Origin: Pseudonocardia abyssalis | GTDB lineage: Bacteria > Actinomycetota > Actinomycetes > Mycobacteriales > Pseudonocardiaceae | Reading direction: 5' to 3' | DNA: 64,000 bases | NCBI RefSeq assembly: GCF_019263705.2 | Contig: NZ_JADQDK010000001.1 | Location: 1,488,001-1,552,000, forward strand | Shown here: one piece after another, positions 41,403 through 50,030 of the stretch | Layout: the number at the start of each line of letters is the position of its first letter | Position numbering within the stretch: the stretch's first letter is position 1 | Notes under the pieces: generated by a model | What the model saw: the letters and a program-made list of their open reading frames with translations, nothing else | The model's database searches: none | What the model was told of the DNA's origin: nothing | Made by a program: the position numbers and the translations under genes

Positions 41403-41756
41403 GTGGACCTCGACCACGCCCGCACGACCCTGACCGCCGAGCTGGAGTCGCTCGACGAGCGTGCCCGCTTCGCCGAGCGCACCCGCGCGGAGACCTCCGG
41501 GGACACCGAGGAGGGTGCGCTCGGCCAGCACCCCGGCGACTACGGCTCCGAGGTCGCCGAGGCGATGGACTCGGAGCTGCTCGTCGACACCGTCGCCGAC
41601 CAGCGTCGACTGGTACAGGAGGCGCTCGAGCGCGTCGAGGACGGTACCTACGGGACCTGCGCCGTCTGCGGCACCACGATCGACGACGAGCGTCTGGAGG
41701 CCCGGCCCGAGGTGGCGACGTGCCGCGAGCACGCCGACACCCCGGTCGTGAGCTAG
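41403..41756 (+). CDS. TraR/DksA-type zinc-finger regulator
   Basis: A 117-residue protein with an N-terminal coiled-coil of about 70 residues (LDHARTTLTAELESLDERA) and a C-terminal zinc finger with CAVCG (about 91-95) and, 16 residues on, CREH. The last ligand is His instead of the usual Cys, a common variation. Such proteins enter the RNA-polymerase secondary channel and alter stress gene expression. GTG 41403 is chosen because GGAAGG lies 7-8 nt upstream; ATG 41376 has no such site. Its stop overlaps the convergent DUF2945 gene. Confidence 0.85.
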   Translation: MDLDHARTTLTAELESLDERARFAERTRAETSGDTEEGALGQHPGDYGSEVAEAMDSELLVDTVADQRRLVQEALERVEDGTYGTCAVCGTTIDDERLEARPEVATCREHADTPVVS

Positions 41757-41962
41757 TCCGTCTTCTCCAGGGCGTCCGGTCGGTGCACCGCGTCCTTGCC
41801 GGACCTGTCGCTGCGCACGAGGTACTGCGGGTCGTCCTCCGAGGCCCGCACCGTGCGCCCGGCCGCCTCGGTGTCGTCGGTGATCTCCTCCTCGACGGTG
41901 CCCTCGGTCGTCGTGGCGTGCGTCCTCCAGGCGACGTGGTCGCCTTCCTCGATGTCACTCAC
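41753..41962 (-). CDS. DUF2945 (HVA1/TUDOR-like) small protein
   Basis: A 69-residue protein: GTG 41962, then SDIEEGDHVAWRTHATTTEG and a second half with TVRASEDDPQYLVRSD, KDAVHRPDALEK. This is the DUF2945 domain, a small beta-barrel. The function is unknown, and it is often near stress genes. It is convergent with and overlaps the DksA-like gene by 4 bp, and divergent from the DJ-1-like gene. Its start lies 9 nt after a GGGTAC on the edge of a 22-bp perfect palindrome. Confidence 0.8.
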   Translation of the reverse strand: MSDIEEGDHVAWRTHATTTEGTVEEEITDDTEAAGRTVRASEDDPQYLVRSDRSGKDAVHRPDALEKTD

Positions 41963-41972
41963 GGGCTGCGAG

Positions 41973-41994
41973 TACCCCCGCCGCGGCGGGGGTA
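41973..41994. promoter_or_regulatory. 22-bp perfect palindrome with symmetric -10-like boxes
   Basis: Each arm is TACCCCCGCCG, and the second is its exact reverse complement. On the plus strand this ends in GGGTAA (41990-41995), 9 nt before ATG 42005; on the minus strand in GGGTAC (41977-41972), 9 nt before GTG 41962. Both resemble the -10 of SigF-type promoters and both would give nearly leaderless mRNAs. The -35 boxes are weak (GAGT on the plus strand, GCTT on the minus strand, at 16 nt). Confidence 0.5.
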
Positions 41995-42004
41995 AGCCCG
42001 GGGC

Positions 42005-42547
42005 ATGACTGACAGGTTGCACGGCAAGCGGATCGCCCTGCTCGCCACCGACGGGGTCGAGCAGGTGGAACTCACGGCGCCGCGTGACGCGGTGCTCGCC
42101 GAGGGGGCCGTCGTTCAACTCGTCTCGGTCGCCGACGGCGAGATCCAGGGCATGAACGGCGACATCGAGCCGGCCGACACGTTCACGGTCGACCGCGTCG
42201 CGGCGCAGGTCTCGGTGGACGACTACGACGGGCTGATCGTCCCCGGCGGCACCGTGAACGGCGACAAGCTCCGCCTCGACGACGACGTGCGCTACTTCGT
42301 GCAGGCGTTCGTGGAGTCCGGGAAGCCCGTCGCCGCCATCTGCCACGCCCCGTGGGTCCTGATCGACGCGGGGGTGGTGAAGGGCCGCACGGTCACGTCG
42401 TTCCCGAGCGTGTGGACCGACCTGCGCAACGCGGGTGCGACCGTCGTCGACGAGGAGGTGTCGGTGGACGGCAACCTGATCACCAGCCGCAGCCCCGGCG
42501 ACCTGCCCGCGTTCACCGCGGCGGTCGTCGACGCGTTGGCCGGATAG
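42005..42547 (+). CDS. DJ-1/PfpI-family protein
   Basis: A 180-residue class I amidotransferase-like protein. The nucleophilic cysteine is Cys113 in AAICHAPW, and LIVPGGTVNGD (about 77-87) and an early Glu (residue 22) complete the PfpI/YraA-type site. Members are chaperones, deglycases or proteases, often stress-induced. ATG 42005 lies right after a -10-like box. The following DUF6328 gene starts 9 bp downstream, so the two are probably co-transcribed. Confidence 0.88.
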   Translation: MTDRLHGKRIALLATDGVEQVELTAPRDAVLAEGAVVQLVSVADGEIQGMNGDIEPADTFTVDRVAAQVSVDDYDGLIVPGGTVNGDKLRLDDDVRYFVQAFVESGKPVAAICHAPWVLIDAGVVKGRTVTSFPSVWTDLRNAGATVVDEEVSVDGNLITSRSPGDLPAFTAAVVDALAG

Positions 42548-42556
42548 CCTGCGCCG

Positions 42557-43039
42557 GTGATCGAACCCGACGAGCGCGGCGAGGGTCCGCTGCGGCGGGC
42601 CGACCGCAACATGCTGGAGCTGCTGCAGGAGCTGCGCGTCGCGCAGACCGGCGTGCAGATCCTGTTCGCGTTCCTGCTGTCGCTGTCGTTCACCGAGCGC
42701 TTCGGGCGCATCGACGAGGTGCAGCGCTGGACCTACGTCGTGACGCTGCTCCTCTCGGTGCTCACCGCCGGCCTGCTCGTCGGGCCCGCGGCGGCGCACC
42801 GGGTCACGTTCGGGCACGGCGTGAAGCAGGCGACGGTCGCGCTCGGGCAGCGGCTGTTCCTCGCCGGTCTGGCGACGCTGGCGCTGACCCTGAGCGGCGC
42901 GGTGCTGCTCGTCCTCGACGTCGCCGTCGGGCGGGGCTTCGCGGTGCCGACCGCGGCGGCCGTCGGCGTCGTGCTGGCGGGACTGTGGTTCGTCCTGCCG
43001 GTCCCGTTGCGGCGCAACGGGATCAGCCCGCCGCGTTGA
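42557..43039 (+). CDS. DUF6328-family membrane protein
   Basis: A 160-residue protein with four helices and a conserved start DRNMLELLQELRVAQTGVQILFAFLL (about 17-42, in the family signature). It then has SFTERFGRID and the helix pair around residue 58-80. Members are small membrane proteins of unknown role, often in stress regulons. GTG 42557 is the start. Its last 17 bp overlap the convergent sigma-factor gene. Confidence 0.75.
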   Translation: MIEPDERGEGPLRRADRNMLELLQELRVAQTGVQILFAFLLSLSFTERFGRIDEVQRWTYVVTLLLSVLTAGLLVGPAAAHRVTFGHGVKQATVALGQRLFLAGLATLALTLSGAVLLVLDVAVGRGFAVPTAAAVGVVLAGLWFVLPVPLRRNGISPPR

Positions 43040-43799
43040 GCTTCTCCCGCAGCTGTCGCAGGGTCTGGGCGAGCAGCCGCGACACGTGCATCTGCGACAC
43101 CCCGACGCGGTCGGCGATCTGTGTCTGCGTCATGTTCCCGAAGAACCGCAGCACGAGGATCGTCCGCTCCCGCTCCGGCAGCTCCTGCAGCAGCGGGCCG
43201 AGGGTCTCGCGGTACTCGACGGTCGCCATGTCGACGTCGATGGCGCCGAGGGTGTCGGCCAGCGGGGTCTCGCCGCCGGCCACCAGCTCGTCGAGCGAGG
43301 TGTTGCGGTAGGCCTGCTGGGCGTCGAGGCCCTCCAGGACCTGGTCGACCGGCATGTCCAGGCGCGCGGCGATCTCGCTGGGGCGCGGGGCGCGGCCGAG
43401 CTCCTGGCTCAGCGGGCCGACCGCCCCCGCGATCGTCGCCTGGAGGTCCTTGAGCCGGCGCGGCACCCGCATCGCCCAGGTGCGGTCGCGGAAGTGCCGG
43501 CGGATCTCCCCGGTGATGGTGGGCACGGCGTAGGACAGGAAGTCGCTGCCGTGGGCGGGGTCGAAGCGGTCGACGGCGCCCAGGAGACCGATGGTGCCGG
43601 CCTGCTCCAGGTCGTCGGAAGGCTCGCCGCGGCCGGAGAAGCGCCGGGCGATGTGCCGGACCACCGGGAGGTGCCCGGTCACGAGGCGGGAGCGCAGCGC
43701 GGCGCGGTCGGGGTGGTCGGGCGGGAGCGCGGCGAACTCGACGAACAGCGGGGCCAGGTGGCCGTACTCGGAATCGCGTGAGGCCTCAAGGTCGGGCAC
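43023..43799 (-). CDS. SigB/SigF-type stress sigma factor
   Basis: A 258-residue sigma factor of the SigF/SigB group. Region 2 has DDLEQAGTIGLLGAVDRFDP (about 62-81) and SYAVPTITGEIRRHFRD. Region 3 is about 110-170 (KDLQATIAG, LGRAPRPSEIAA). Region 4 has LPERERTILVLRFFGNMTQTQIADRVGVSQMHVSRLL (about 206-242, in two helices). No anti-sigma gene is next to it in the window. GTG 43799 lies directly after a perfect SigF-type promoter, which suggests positive autoregulation. It is divergent from helD. Confidence 0.92.
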   Translation of the reverse strand: MPDLEASRDSEYGHLAPLFVEFAALPPDHPDRAALRSRLVTGHLPVVRHIARRFSGRGEPSDDLEQAGTIGLLGAVDRFDPAHGSDFLSYAVPTITGEIRRHFRDRTWAMRVPRRLKDLQATIAGAVGPLSQELGRAPRPSEIAARLDMPVDQVLEGLDAQQAYRNTSLDELVAGGETPLADTLGAIDVDMATVEYRETLGPLLQELPERERTILVLRFFGNMTQTQIADRVGVSQMHVSRLLAQTLRQLREKLNAAG

Positions 43800-43807
43800 T
43801 ACGGGGC

Positions 43808-43833
43808 ATACCCGCGGACCCGGCGCGGGAAAC
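43808..43833 (-). promoter_or_regulatory. Consensus SigF-type promoter of the sigma gene
   Basis: On the minus strand GTTT (43833-43830), 16 nt, GGGTAT (43813-43808). This is an exact fit to GTTT-N15-17-GGGTAT. Only 8 bases separate the -10 from the GTG start at 43799, so the transcript is probably leaderless or nearly so. The sigma factor most likely controls itself. Confidence 0.8.
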
Positions 43834-43899
43834 GCGCGTCAGGGTGCGCTGGTAGCTTGGACAGTCGCCGATTCTCGAGCCCGTGAAGGTGATCTGCCG

Positions 43900-46278
43900 G
43901 TGTCAGACAGCACGTCCTCCGGGCTCCCCGGTACCGAGAACGACGGCATCGCCGACGAGCGGCGGTACGTGGGGATGCTCTACGGCCGCCTCGACGCCCG
44001 CCGGGCGGAGACCGCGCAGCGGCTGCACGACGCGCTGCACGACGAGACCGTCGGCACGCCGCAGGCACTGACCGAGCGCGACGCGGCCGCGGCGATGTAC
44101 ACCGACCGGCTGGCCGCGCTGCGGGCCGCGGAGCACGGGCTGGCGTTCGGCCGCCTCGACGCCGCCGACGAGAGCGACGGCACGCCGGGGGAGCGCCGCT
44201 ACATCGGCCGCCTGGGCCTGCTCGACGAGGACAACGACTACGAGCCGCTGCTGATGGACTGGCGCGCGCCCGCGGCGCGGCCGTTCTACACCGCCACGGC
44301 CGCGTCACCGGAGGGCATGCGGCGGCGCAGGCACCTGCGCACCCGGCGCCGGGAGCTGCTCGCGATCGACGACGAGGTGCTCGACCTCGACGACGCCGAC
44401 GCGGGCAGCCAGTCCTCCGGCCTCACCAGTGAGGCGGCGCTGCTCGCCGCGGTCGGGGCGCGGCGGACCGGGCGGATGGGCGACATCGTCGCCACCATCC
44501 AGTCCGAGCAGGACGCGATCATCCGCTCCAAGCCGTCGGGCGTGCTGGTGGTGCAGGGCGGGCCGGGCACCGGCAAGACCGCGGTCGCACTGCACCGCGC
44601 CGCCTACCTGCTCTACACCCACCGCGACCGCCTGGCGCGGCGCGGCGTGCTCGTCGTCGGGCCGAACCCGACGTTCCTGCGCTACATCGGGCAGGTCCTC
44701 CCGTCGCTGGGGGAGACCAGCGTCGTGCTCGGCACGGTCGGGCAGCTGTTCCCGAACCTCGACGCGCGGCGGCCGGAGCCCGCCGCCACGGCGGAGGTGA
44801 AGGGACGCGTCGACATGGCCGCCGTCGTCGCCGCGGCGGTGCGCGACCGCCAGCAGGTGCCGCGCCGGGCCGTCGAGATCGACGTGGAGGGCCAGAAGCT
44901 CCGGCTCGACCGCGACCTCGCCAACTCCGCGCGCACCCGCGCCCGCCGCTCGCGCAAGCCGCACAACGAGGCGAAGCGGATCTTCCACAAGGAGGCCGTG
45001 CGGCTGCTGGCCGAGCAGGCCGCGCGCGGGCTGGGCGGCGCCGGGCTCAACTCGTCCCGGTTCCTCGACGCGGGCGACCTCGCCGACATCCGCGAGGAGC
45101 TCACCGAGAGCCGCGAGCTGGCCAGGGCACTCGACGACCTGTGGCCCACGCTCTCGGCCGAGCAGCTGCTCACCGACCTCTACTCCGACACCCGCCGGCT
45201 CAACTCGGTGGCCCGCCGTATCCCCGCCGAGGACCGCGCGCGCCTGGAACGGCCCGTCCCCGCCGACGACGTACCGCCGGGCCTGCGCTGGACCCCGGCC
45301 GACGTGCCGCTGCTCGACGAGGCCGCCGAGCTGCTCGGCGACGACGGCGCCGAGCAGGCCGCACGCGAGGCCGCCGCGCTGCGCGAGGAGATCCTCTACG
45401 CGCAGGGGGTGCTCGACGTACTCGACCTCGAGGAGGACCTCGACGACGAGCTGCTGCGCGCCGGTGACGTCGTCGACGCCGACCGCCTCGCCGAGCGCCA
45501 GGCCGTGCGCCGCTACGACTCCACCGCCGAGCGGGCCGCGGCCGACCGCGAGTGGACCTACGGCCACGTCATCGTCGACGAGGCGCAGGAGCTCTCCGCG
45601 ATGGCGTGGCGGCTGGTGATGCGGCGCTGCCCGACCCGCTCGATGACCCTGGTCGGCGACATCGCGCAGACCGGTGACCTGGCCGGCGCGTCCTCCTGGG
45701 GCCAGGTGCTCTCGCCGTACGTGGCGAACCGGTGGCGCCTGGAGCAGCTCACCGTGAACTACCGCACGCCGTCGGAGATCGCCGACGTCGCCGACGACGT
45801 GCTCGCCGTGATCGAGCCGGGGCTGGCGGCGCCGAGTTCGGTACGCAGCACGGGGGTCCCGCCGCGCGCGGTGCCGGTCTCCGGTGACAGGTTCGACGAC
45901 GTCGTCGCGAAGGTGCTCGCGGAGGAGTCGGGCGCGGTCCCCGACGGGCGCACGGTGGTGCTCGCGCCGTCTGCGCGGGTCCGGGACCTGCGGCTGCGGC
46001 TGCTGGGGGCGGCGGAGCCCGAGCAGGGGCCCGACACCCCCGACGGCCCGGCCGACCCGTCGGTCGACCTGGAGTCGCCCGTCGTGGTGCTGCCGATCTC
46101 GTCGGCGAAGGGGCTGGAGTTCGACGCGGTGGTGCTGGTGGAGCCCGCGGAGATCCTCGACGAGTCGCCGCGCGGGGCCAACGACCTCTACGTCGCCCTG
46201 ACCCGTGCGACCCAGCGCCTGGCGGTGGTGCACGCGCGGGATCTGCCCGCGATGCTGCACCGCCTCGTCGACGGCTGA
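43900..46278 (+). CDS. helD: HelD-like RNA polymerase-associated helicase
   Basis: A 792-residue UvrD/Rep-like ATPase of the HelD family. The N-terminal region (about 15-200) has the HelD arm pattern ERRYVGMLYGRLD and RRYIGRLGLLDED. Walker A is VVQGGPGTGKTA (about 218-229), and Walker B is VIVDEAQELS, followed by LVGDIAQT. The C-terminal RecA domain has SSAKGLEFDAVVLV and YVALTRATQ. HelD removes RNA polymerase from stalled or inactive complexes. GTG 43900 is chosen because AAGGTGA lies about 9 nt upstream. It is divergent from the sigma gene. Confidence 0.88.
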   Translation: MSDSTSSGLPGTENDGIADERRYVGMLYGRLDARRAETAQRLHDALHDETVGTPQALTERDAAAAMYTDRLAALRAAEHGLAFGRLDAADESDGTPGERRYIGRLGLLDEDNDYEPLLMDWRAPAARPFYTATAASPEGMRRRRHLRTRRRELLAIDDEVLDLDDADAGSQSSGLTSEAALLAAVGARRTGRMGDIVATIQSEQDAIIRSKPSGVLVVQGGPGTGKTAVALHRAAYLLYTHRDRLARRGVLVVGPNPTFLRYIGQVLPSLGETSVVLGTVGQLFPNLDARRPEPAATAEVKGRVDMAAVVAAAVRDRQQVPRRAVEIDVEGQKLRLDRDLANSARTRARRSRKPHNEAKRIFHKEAVRLLAEQAARGLGGAGLNSSRFLDAGDLADIREELTESRELARALDDLWPTLSAEQLLTDLYSDTRRLNSVARRIPAEDRARLERPVPADDVPPGLRWTPADVPLLDEAAELLGDDGAEQAAREAAALREEILYAQGVLDVLDLEEDLDDELLRAGDVVDADRLAERQAVRRYDSTAERAAADREWTYGHVIVDEAQELSAMAWRLVMRRCPTRSMTLVGDIAQTGDLAGASSWGQVLSPYVANRWRLEQLTVNYRTPSEIADVADDVLAVIEPGLAAPSSVRSTGVPPRAVPVSGDRFDDVVAKVLAEESGAVPDGRTVVLAPSARVRDLRLRLLGAAEPEQGPDTPDGPADPSVDLESPVVVLPISSAKGLEFDAVVLVEPAEILDESPRGANDLYVALTRATQRLAVVHARDLPAMLHRLVDG

Positions 46279-46281
46279 TCC

Positions 46282-47124
46282 TCAGCGCAGGAAGGCGAGC
46301 ACCCCGGCCGCGACGGCCTCGGCGTAGCGCTGCCGTCCGGCCTCGCTCGACACCAGCGCGGCCTCGCCCGGGTTGCGCATGTTGGCGCACTCGACGAGGA
46401 CGGTGGGGCGGGTGGCGAGGTTGAGGCCGCCGAGGTCGCCACGCGGGGAGAGGGCCTGGTCGCCGATGTAGTCGGAGTCGGGGAAGCCCGCGGTGCGCAT
46501 CGCGTCGCGGACGGCGAGGGCGAGGTCCCGGGCCGGGGTGCCCTGCGCGGCGTTGAGCGGCGGGTCGGACAGGGCCACGTGGAACCCGCTGTCGCCCGCG
46601 GCCGACCCGTCGGCGTGGATCGAGACCACCGCGTCGGCGTCGGCCGCCTCGCCCGCCCGGCCGCGCTCGTCGACGCAGGGGCCCACGCCGTCGTCGTCGG
46701 GGCGGGTGAGGACCACCCGTACCCCCGCCGCCTCCAGCACCGGCCGCACCCGCTGCGAGACGTCCCAGGTGAACGCATGCTCGGGGTAGCCGGCGTCGGT
46801 CCCGGTGCCGGTGGTGTTGCACGCCTTGGTGCCGCCGCGCCCGTCCGGCACCTGCCGTTCGATCACCTCCGGGTTCGCGCCGTTGCGCCCGTTGTGGCCG
46901 GGATCGAGGACGACGACGGGGACGTCCGTCGGAGTCGGTGTCGGGGTGGCGCTGGTGGTGGCGGCCGGACCGCCGCGGGTGAGCGGGGCGGCGGCCGAGG
47001 TGGGGGCGGCGGTCGAGGTGGGGGCGGCGGAGGTGGAGGCGGCCGGTACGGGAACCGGGGCGACACCGCACCCGGCCAGGACCACCGTCGCGGCGCACCC
47101 GGCGACCCACCCCACGATCCTCAT
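46282..47124 (-). CDS. N-acetylmuramoyl-L-alanine amidase lipoprotein (Rv3717-like)
   Basis: A 280-residue amidase_3 protein. It begins with a lipoprotein signal (VVLAGCG, Cys20) and a Ser/Thr/Ala/Pro linker to about residue 70. The zinc site is made by H in DPGHNG (about 79-84), E in YPEHAF and H in SIHADG; the catalytic Glu is in VLVECANMRN. It should cut peptide stems from peptidoglycan outside the membrane. Mycobacterial Rv3717 has the same domain. ATG 47124 fits the lipoprotein start. recQ lies upstream in the same direction with a 171-bp gap containing a perfect palindrome. Confidence 0.88.
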   Translation of the reverse strand: MRIVGWVAGCAATVVLAGCGVAPVPVPAASTSAAPTSTAAPTSAAAPLTRGGPAATTSATPTPTPTDVPVVVLDPGHNGRNGANPEVIERQVPDGRGGTKACNTTGTGTDAGYPEHAFTWDVSQRVRPVLEAAGVRVVLTRPDDDGVGPCVDERGRAGEAADADAVVSIHADGSAAGDSGFHVALSDPPLNAAQGTPARDLALAVRDAMRTAGFPDSDYIGDQALSPRGDLGGLNLATRPTVLVECANMRNPGEAALVSSEAGRQRYAEAVAAGVLAFLR

Positions 47125-47217
47125 CGCCCGAGCATGGCAGCACCGGATCCCCTGCCCGCCCCCGCCCGGTGATCGCGGCGGGTCGTGCGTCGTGGCAGCC
47201 GGGAGAGCCGCGACACG

Positions 47218-47237
47218 CGGATGATCACGATCATCCG
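47218..47237. promoter_or_regulatory. 9-bp perfect palindrome upstream of the amidase gene
   Basis: CGGATGATC-AC-GATCATCCG, two 9-bp arms with a 2-bp spacer, about 94 bp before the amidase start and 59 bp after the recQ stop. A 2-nt loop does not suit a terminator, so this is more likely a protein-binding site. Confidence 0.5.
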
Positions 47238-47295
47238 GCGCCACACCGGGTGAGCGCCGCCGGGCGTACGTGGTCGCCCCCGGGAGAGGCGGGTG

Positions 47296-49131
47296 TCAGA
47301 CCTCGGCCAGGGCGTCGAGGACGCCCTGGCCGTACTTCGCGAGTTTGTTCTCCCCGATCCCGCTGATGGTGCCGAGGGCGGCGAGGGAGTCGGGGCGGCG
47401 GGTGGCGATCTCCTCCAGAACGGCGTTGTGGAAGATCACGTACGCGGGCACGCCCTGCTCCTTCGCCGTGGCGCCCCGCCACGCCCGAAGGCGCTCGAAC
47501 ACCGGGGCCAGCTCGGGGGCGAGGGTGGAGGCCTCGCGGGAGGACCGGGAGCGGGTGCGGGTGGCCTTCACCGGGTCGCGCCGCATCGGCACCTCGCGGT
47601 CACCGCGCAGCACCTCGGCGCTGGCGTCGGTGAGCGCGAAGGTCTGGTACGCGCCCTGGACGGCCAGCAGGCCCTGGGCCAGCAGCTGCCGGACGACCGC
47701 GCGCCACTCCGGGTCGGACAGGTCGGCGCCCACCCCGAACACCGTCAGCTCGTCGTGGGCGAACTGCTCGATCTTCGCGGTGCGCTTGCCCGTGACGATG
47801 TCGATCAGGTGCCCGGCCCCGAAGGACTGGTTGCGCTCCTTCTTCAGCCGCCACACCGTCGAGAGGATCTTCTGCGCGGGGATCGTGCCGTCCCAGGACT
47901 CGGGCGGGGTGAGGCAGGTGTCGCAGTTGCCGCACGGATCACCGGATCCGTCGGACAGAGTCTGGCCGAAGTAGGCGAGCAGCCGCACCCGCCGGCACTG
48001 CACCGTCTCGCACAGCGCGAGCATCGCGTCGAGGTGCTGGCCGAGACGCTGCCTGTGGGCGCGGTCGCCCTCGGACTCGTCGATCATCTTGCGCTGCTGC
48101 ACGACGTCGGCCAGGCCGTAGGCGAGCCAGGCGGTGGACGGGAGGCCGTCGCGGCCCGCGCGCCCGGTCTCCTGGTAGTAGCCCTCGACCGACTTGGGCA
48201 GGTCGAGGTGGGCGACGAACCGCACGTCGGGCTTGTCGATGCCCATGCCGAACGCGATCGTCGCGCACATCACGACGCCCTCCTCGCGCAGGAACCGCGA
48301 CTGGTTGCGCGCACGGACCGACGCGTCGAGCCCCGCGTGGTAGGGCAGCGCCGGGATGCCCTGACCCACCAGGAACTCCGCGGTCTGCTCCACGGACTTG
48401 CGGGAGAGGCAGTAGACGATGCCGGCGTCACCGGGGTGCTCGGTGCGCAGCAGGTCGAGCAGCTGCTTGCGGGGCTCGTTCTTCGGCGCGATCCGGTACT
48501 GGATGTTGGGCCGGTCGAAGCTCGCGACCACCTGCTTGGCGTCGACCAGGTTCAGGCGCTGCGCGATCTCCGTGCGCGTGTGCTCGGTGGCGGTGGCCGT
48601 GAGCGCGATGCGGGGGACGTCGGGCCAGCGCTCGTGCAGGTCGGACAGGGCGAGGTAGTCGGGCCGGAAGTCGTGGCCCCACTGTGCGACGCAGTGCGCC
48701 TCGTCGATGGCGAACAGAGCGATCGTCCCGCGACCGAGCAGCGACAGCGTGGACGGCACCCGCAGCCGCTCCGGCGCGAGGTAGAGCAGGTCGAGCTCGC
48801 CGTCGAGGAAGGCGCGTTCGGTGTCGCGGCGCTCGTCGGGGTTCTGGGTGGAGTTGAGGAACCCGGCGCGGACGCCGAGGGCACGCAGCGCGTCGACCTG
48901 GTCCTGCATGAGGGCGATCAGCGGGGAGACCACGACGCCGGTGCCCGGCCGGACCAGCGACGGGACCTGGTAGCACAGCGACTTGCCCCCGCCGGTGGGC
49001 ATGAGGACGAGGGCGTCGCCGCCCGCGCAGACATGCTCGACGACCTCCTGCTGCGGCCCGCGGAACGCGTCGTAGCCGAAGATCCGGCGCAGGACGTCCA
49101 GGGGTGCCGGGGCGGTGTCGGGGAGGGTCAC
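47296..49131 (-). CDS. recQ: ATP-dependent DNA helicase RecQ
   Basis: A 611-residue RecQ helicase. The core shows [13 protein letters not shown] (Walker A, about 42-54), [18 protein letters not shown] (DEAH and aromatic loop) and the [11 protein letters not shown] segment. Domain 2 has [10 protein letters not shown] and [10 protein letters not shown]. The RecQ-C zinc cysteines are C-R-R-V... and CGNCDTC (about 395-401), with a winged-helix after, and an HRDC domain at the C-terminus (about 530-605). It unwinds DNA 3' to 5' in recombination and fork repair. GTG 49131 is the start. Its upstream end faces two decayed genes. Confidence 0.95.
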   Translation of the reverse strand: MTLPDTAPAPLDVLRRIFGYDAFRGPQQEVVEHVCAGGDALVLMPTGGGKSLCYQVPSLVRPGTGVVVSPLIALMQDQVDALRALGVRAGFLNSTQNPDERRDTERAFLDGELDLLYLAPERLRVPSTLSLLGRGTIALFAIDEAHCVAQWGHDFRPDYLALSDLHERWPDVPRIALTATATEHTRTEIAQRLNLVDAKQVVASFDRPNIQYRIAPKNEPRKQLLDLLRTEHPGDAGIVYCLSRKSVEQTAEFLVGQGIPALPYHAGLDASVRARNQSRFLREEGVVMCATIAFGMGIDKPDVRFVAHLDLPKSVEGYYQETGRAGRDGLPSTAWLAYGLADVVQQRKMIDESEGDRAHRQRLGQHLDAMLALCETVQCRRVRLLAYFGQTLSDGSGDPCGNCDTCLTPPESWDGTIPAQKILSTVWRLKKERNQSFGAGHLIDIVTGKRTAKIEQFAHDELTVFGVGADLSDPEWRAVVRQLLAQGLLAVQGAYQTFALTDASAEVLRGDREVPMRRDPVKATRTRSRSSREASTLAPELAPVFERLRAWRGATAKEQGVPAYVIFHNAVLEEIATRRPDSLAALGTISGIGENKLAKYGQGVLDALAEV

Positions 49132-49179
49132 CCGCGCGATCCTACGAGCCCCGCCGCGCCGCCGTGGCCGAACACCGTG

Positions 49180-49572
49180 TCAGGCCGTGAGCCGCTCGTC
49201 GGCAGCGGCGGAGGGGTGCAGGAAGGTCAGCGGCGCCGCGCCCTCGGCCGCCACCGCGCCACGCTCGGCGGGGGACAGGGCCCGGAAGGTGCGGACGGTG
49301 AGGGTGGCCGCGCCGCGGGCGCACCGCCTTCCAGGTCCCGGCCACGACGCCGTCGACGAGGCCGGAGCTGGGTTCCCCGCGGGACTCCGGGCCGAAGCCG
49401 TGCGCAGGTGATCGGCCTGCCCGATCACCCGCGTGCGGCCGGCGTGGGATCCAGCGCCGCCCCGACCGCCGCCGGATCGAACCCGCCCGCGTCCTGTCCA
49501 CCCAGCCGTGACCAGGAGCCGGCGGGCCGGCGCGGCCCGGTTCAGCTCCCGCGACGACAGGACGCGCGTCAC
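49180..49572 (-). pseudogene. Remnant of a winged-helix (HTH_42/DUF1006-like) DNA-binding protein
   Basis: From GTG 49572 the frame reads [18 protein letters not shown], the normal start of HTH_42 proteins. Most of the middle is lost. The C-terminal signature reappears in another frame as [16 protein letters not shown], then shifts again to [23 protein letters not shown] and LLTFL-like residues, stopping at 49180. Full members have about 350 residues; here only about 70 recognisable ones remain in three frames. The start overlaps the stop of the next remnant by four bases (GTGA), as in an intact operon. Confidence 0.7.
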
Positions 49573-49962
49573 CGGTGCGGGCGCAGGGCCGCGCGCAGGT
49601 CGTCGACGATCGCCACGGGCTGCACCGACATGACCGCCGTCGGTGGCCGCGACCGAGGTGGAGAGGATCTGGGTGAGGTGCAGCGCCACGCAGTGCTCCG
49701 GGTCGACCACCCCCAGCTCGCGGGAGATCACGGAGCCGAGGTCGCCGCCGTGCGCGGCCGGATCGGTCAGCGGGCCGATGACGTCGAGGAACTCGACGAT
49801 CGAGCCGGGCCAGCCGTGGGTGAGCACGAGCGCCGCAGCGCCGGGCTCGGCCGAGCGGACGTGCAGGAAGTGCACGGTGTCGCCGTCGATCTCCGTCGTG
49901 AACTGCGGGAACGCGTTGAGCCGCGCCTCCTGCGCCCGCCAGTCGTAGATGACGGTATCGGC
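49569..49962 (-). pseudogene. Remnant of an epoxide hydrolase (EHN plus alpha/beta hydrolase)
   Basis: Readable pieces are [15 protein letters not shown] and [11 protein letters not shown] (EHN end), [19 protein letters not shown] (oxyanion HGWPGS), then AAHGGD joined directly to [16 protein letters not shown]. In intact family members about 80 residues separate two GGD motifs, so the join looks like a deletion between short repeats. After HLTQIL another gap follows, then ATDGGH and, one frame away, [15 protein letters not shown] with TGA at 49569-49571. The first 80 or so residues of the EHN domain are also missing. The gene is dead. Confidence 0.75.
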
Positions 49963-50030
49963 GAAAGCGGCCGTTTCCCGGCCGCAATGCAGACCGGGCG
50001 GGGAGACGTCCGCGGTGCCACGCTGGTGCG

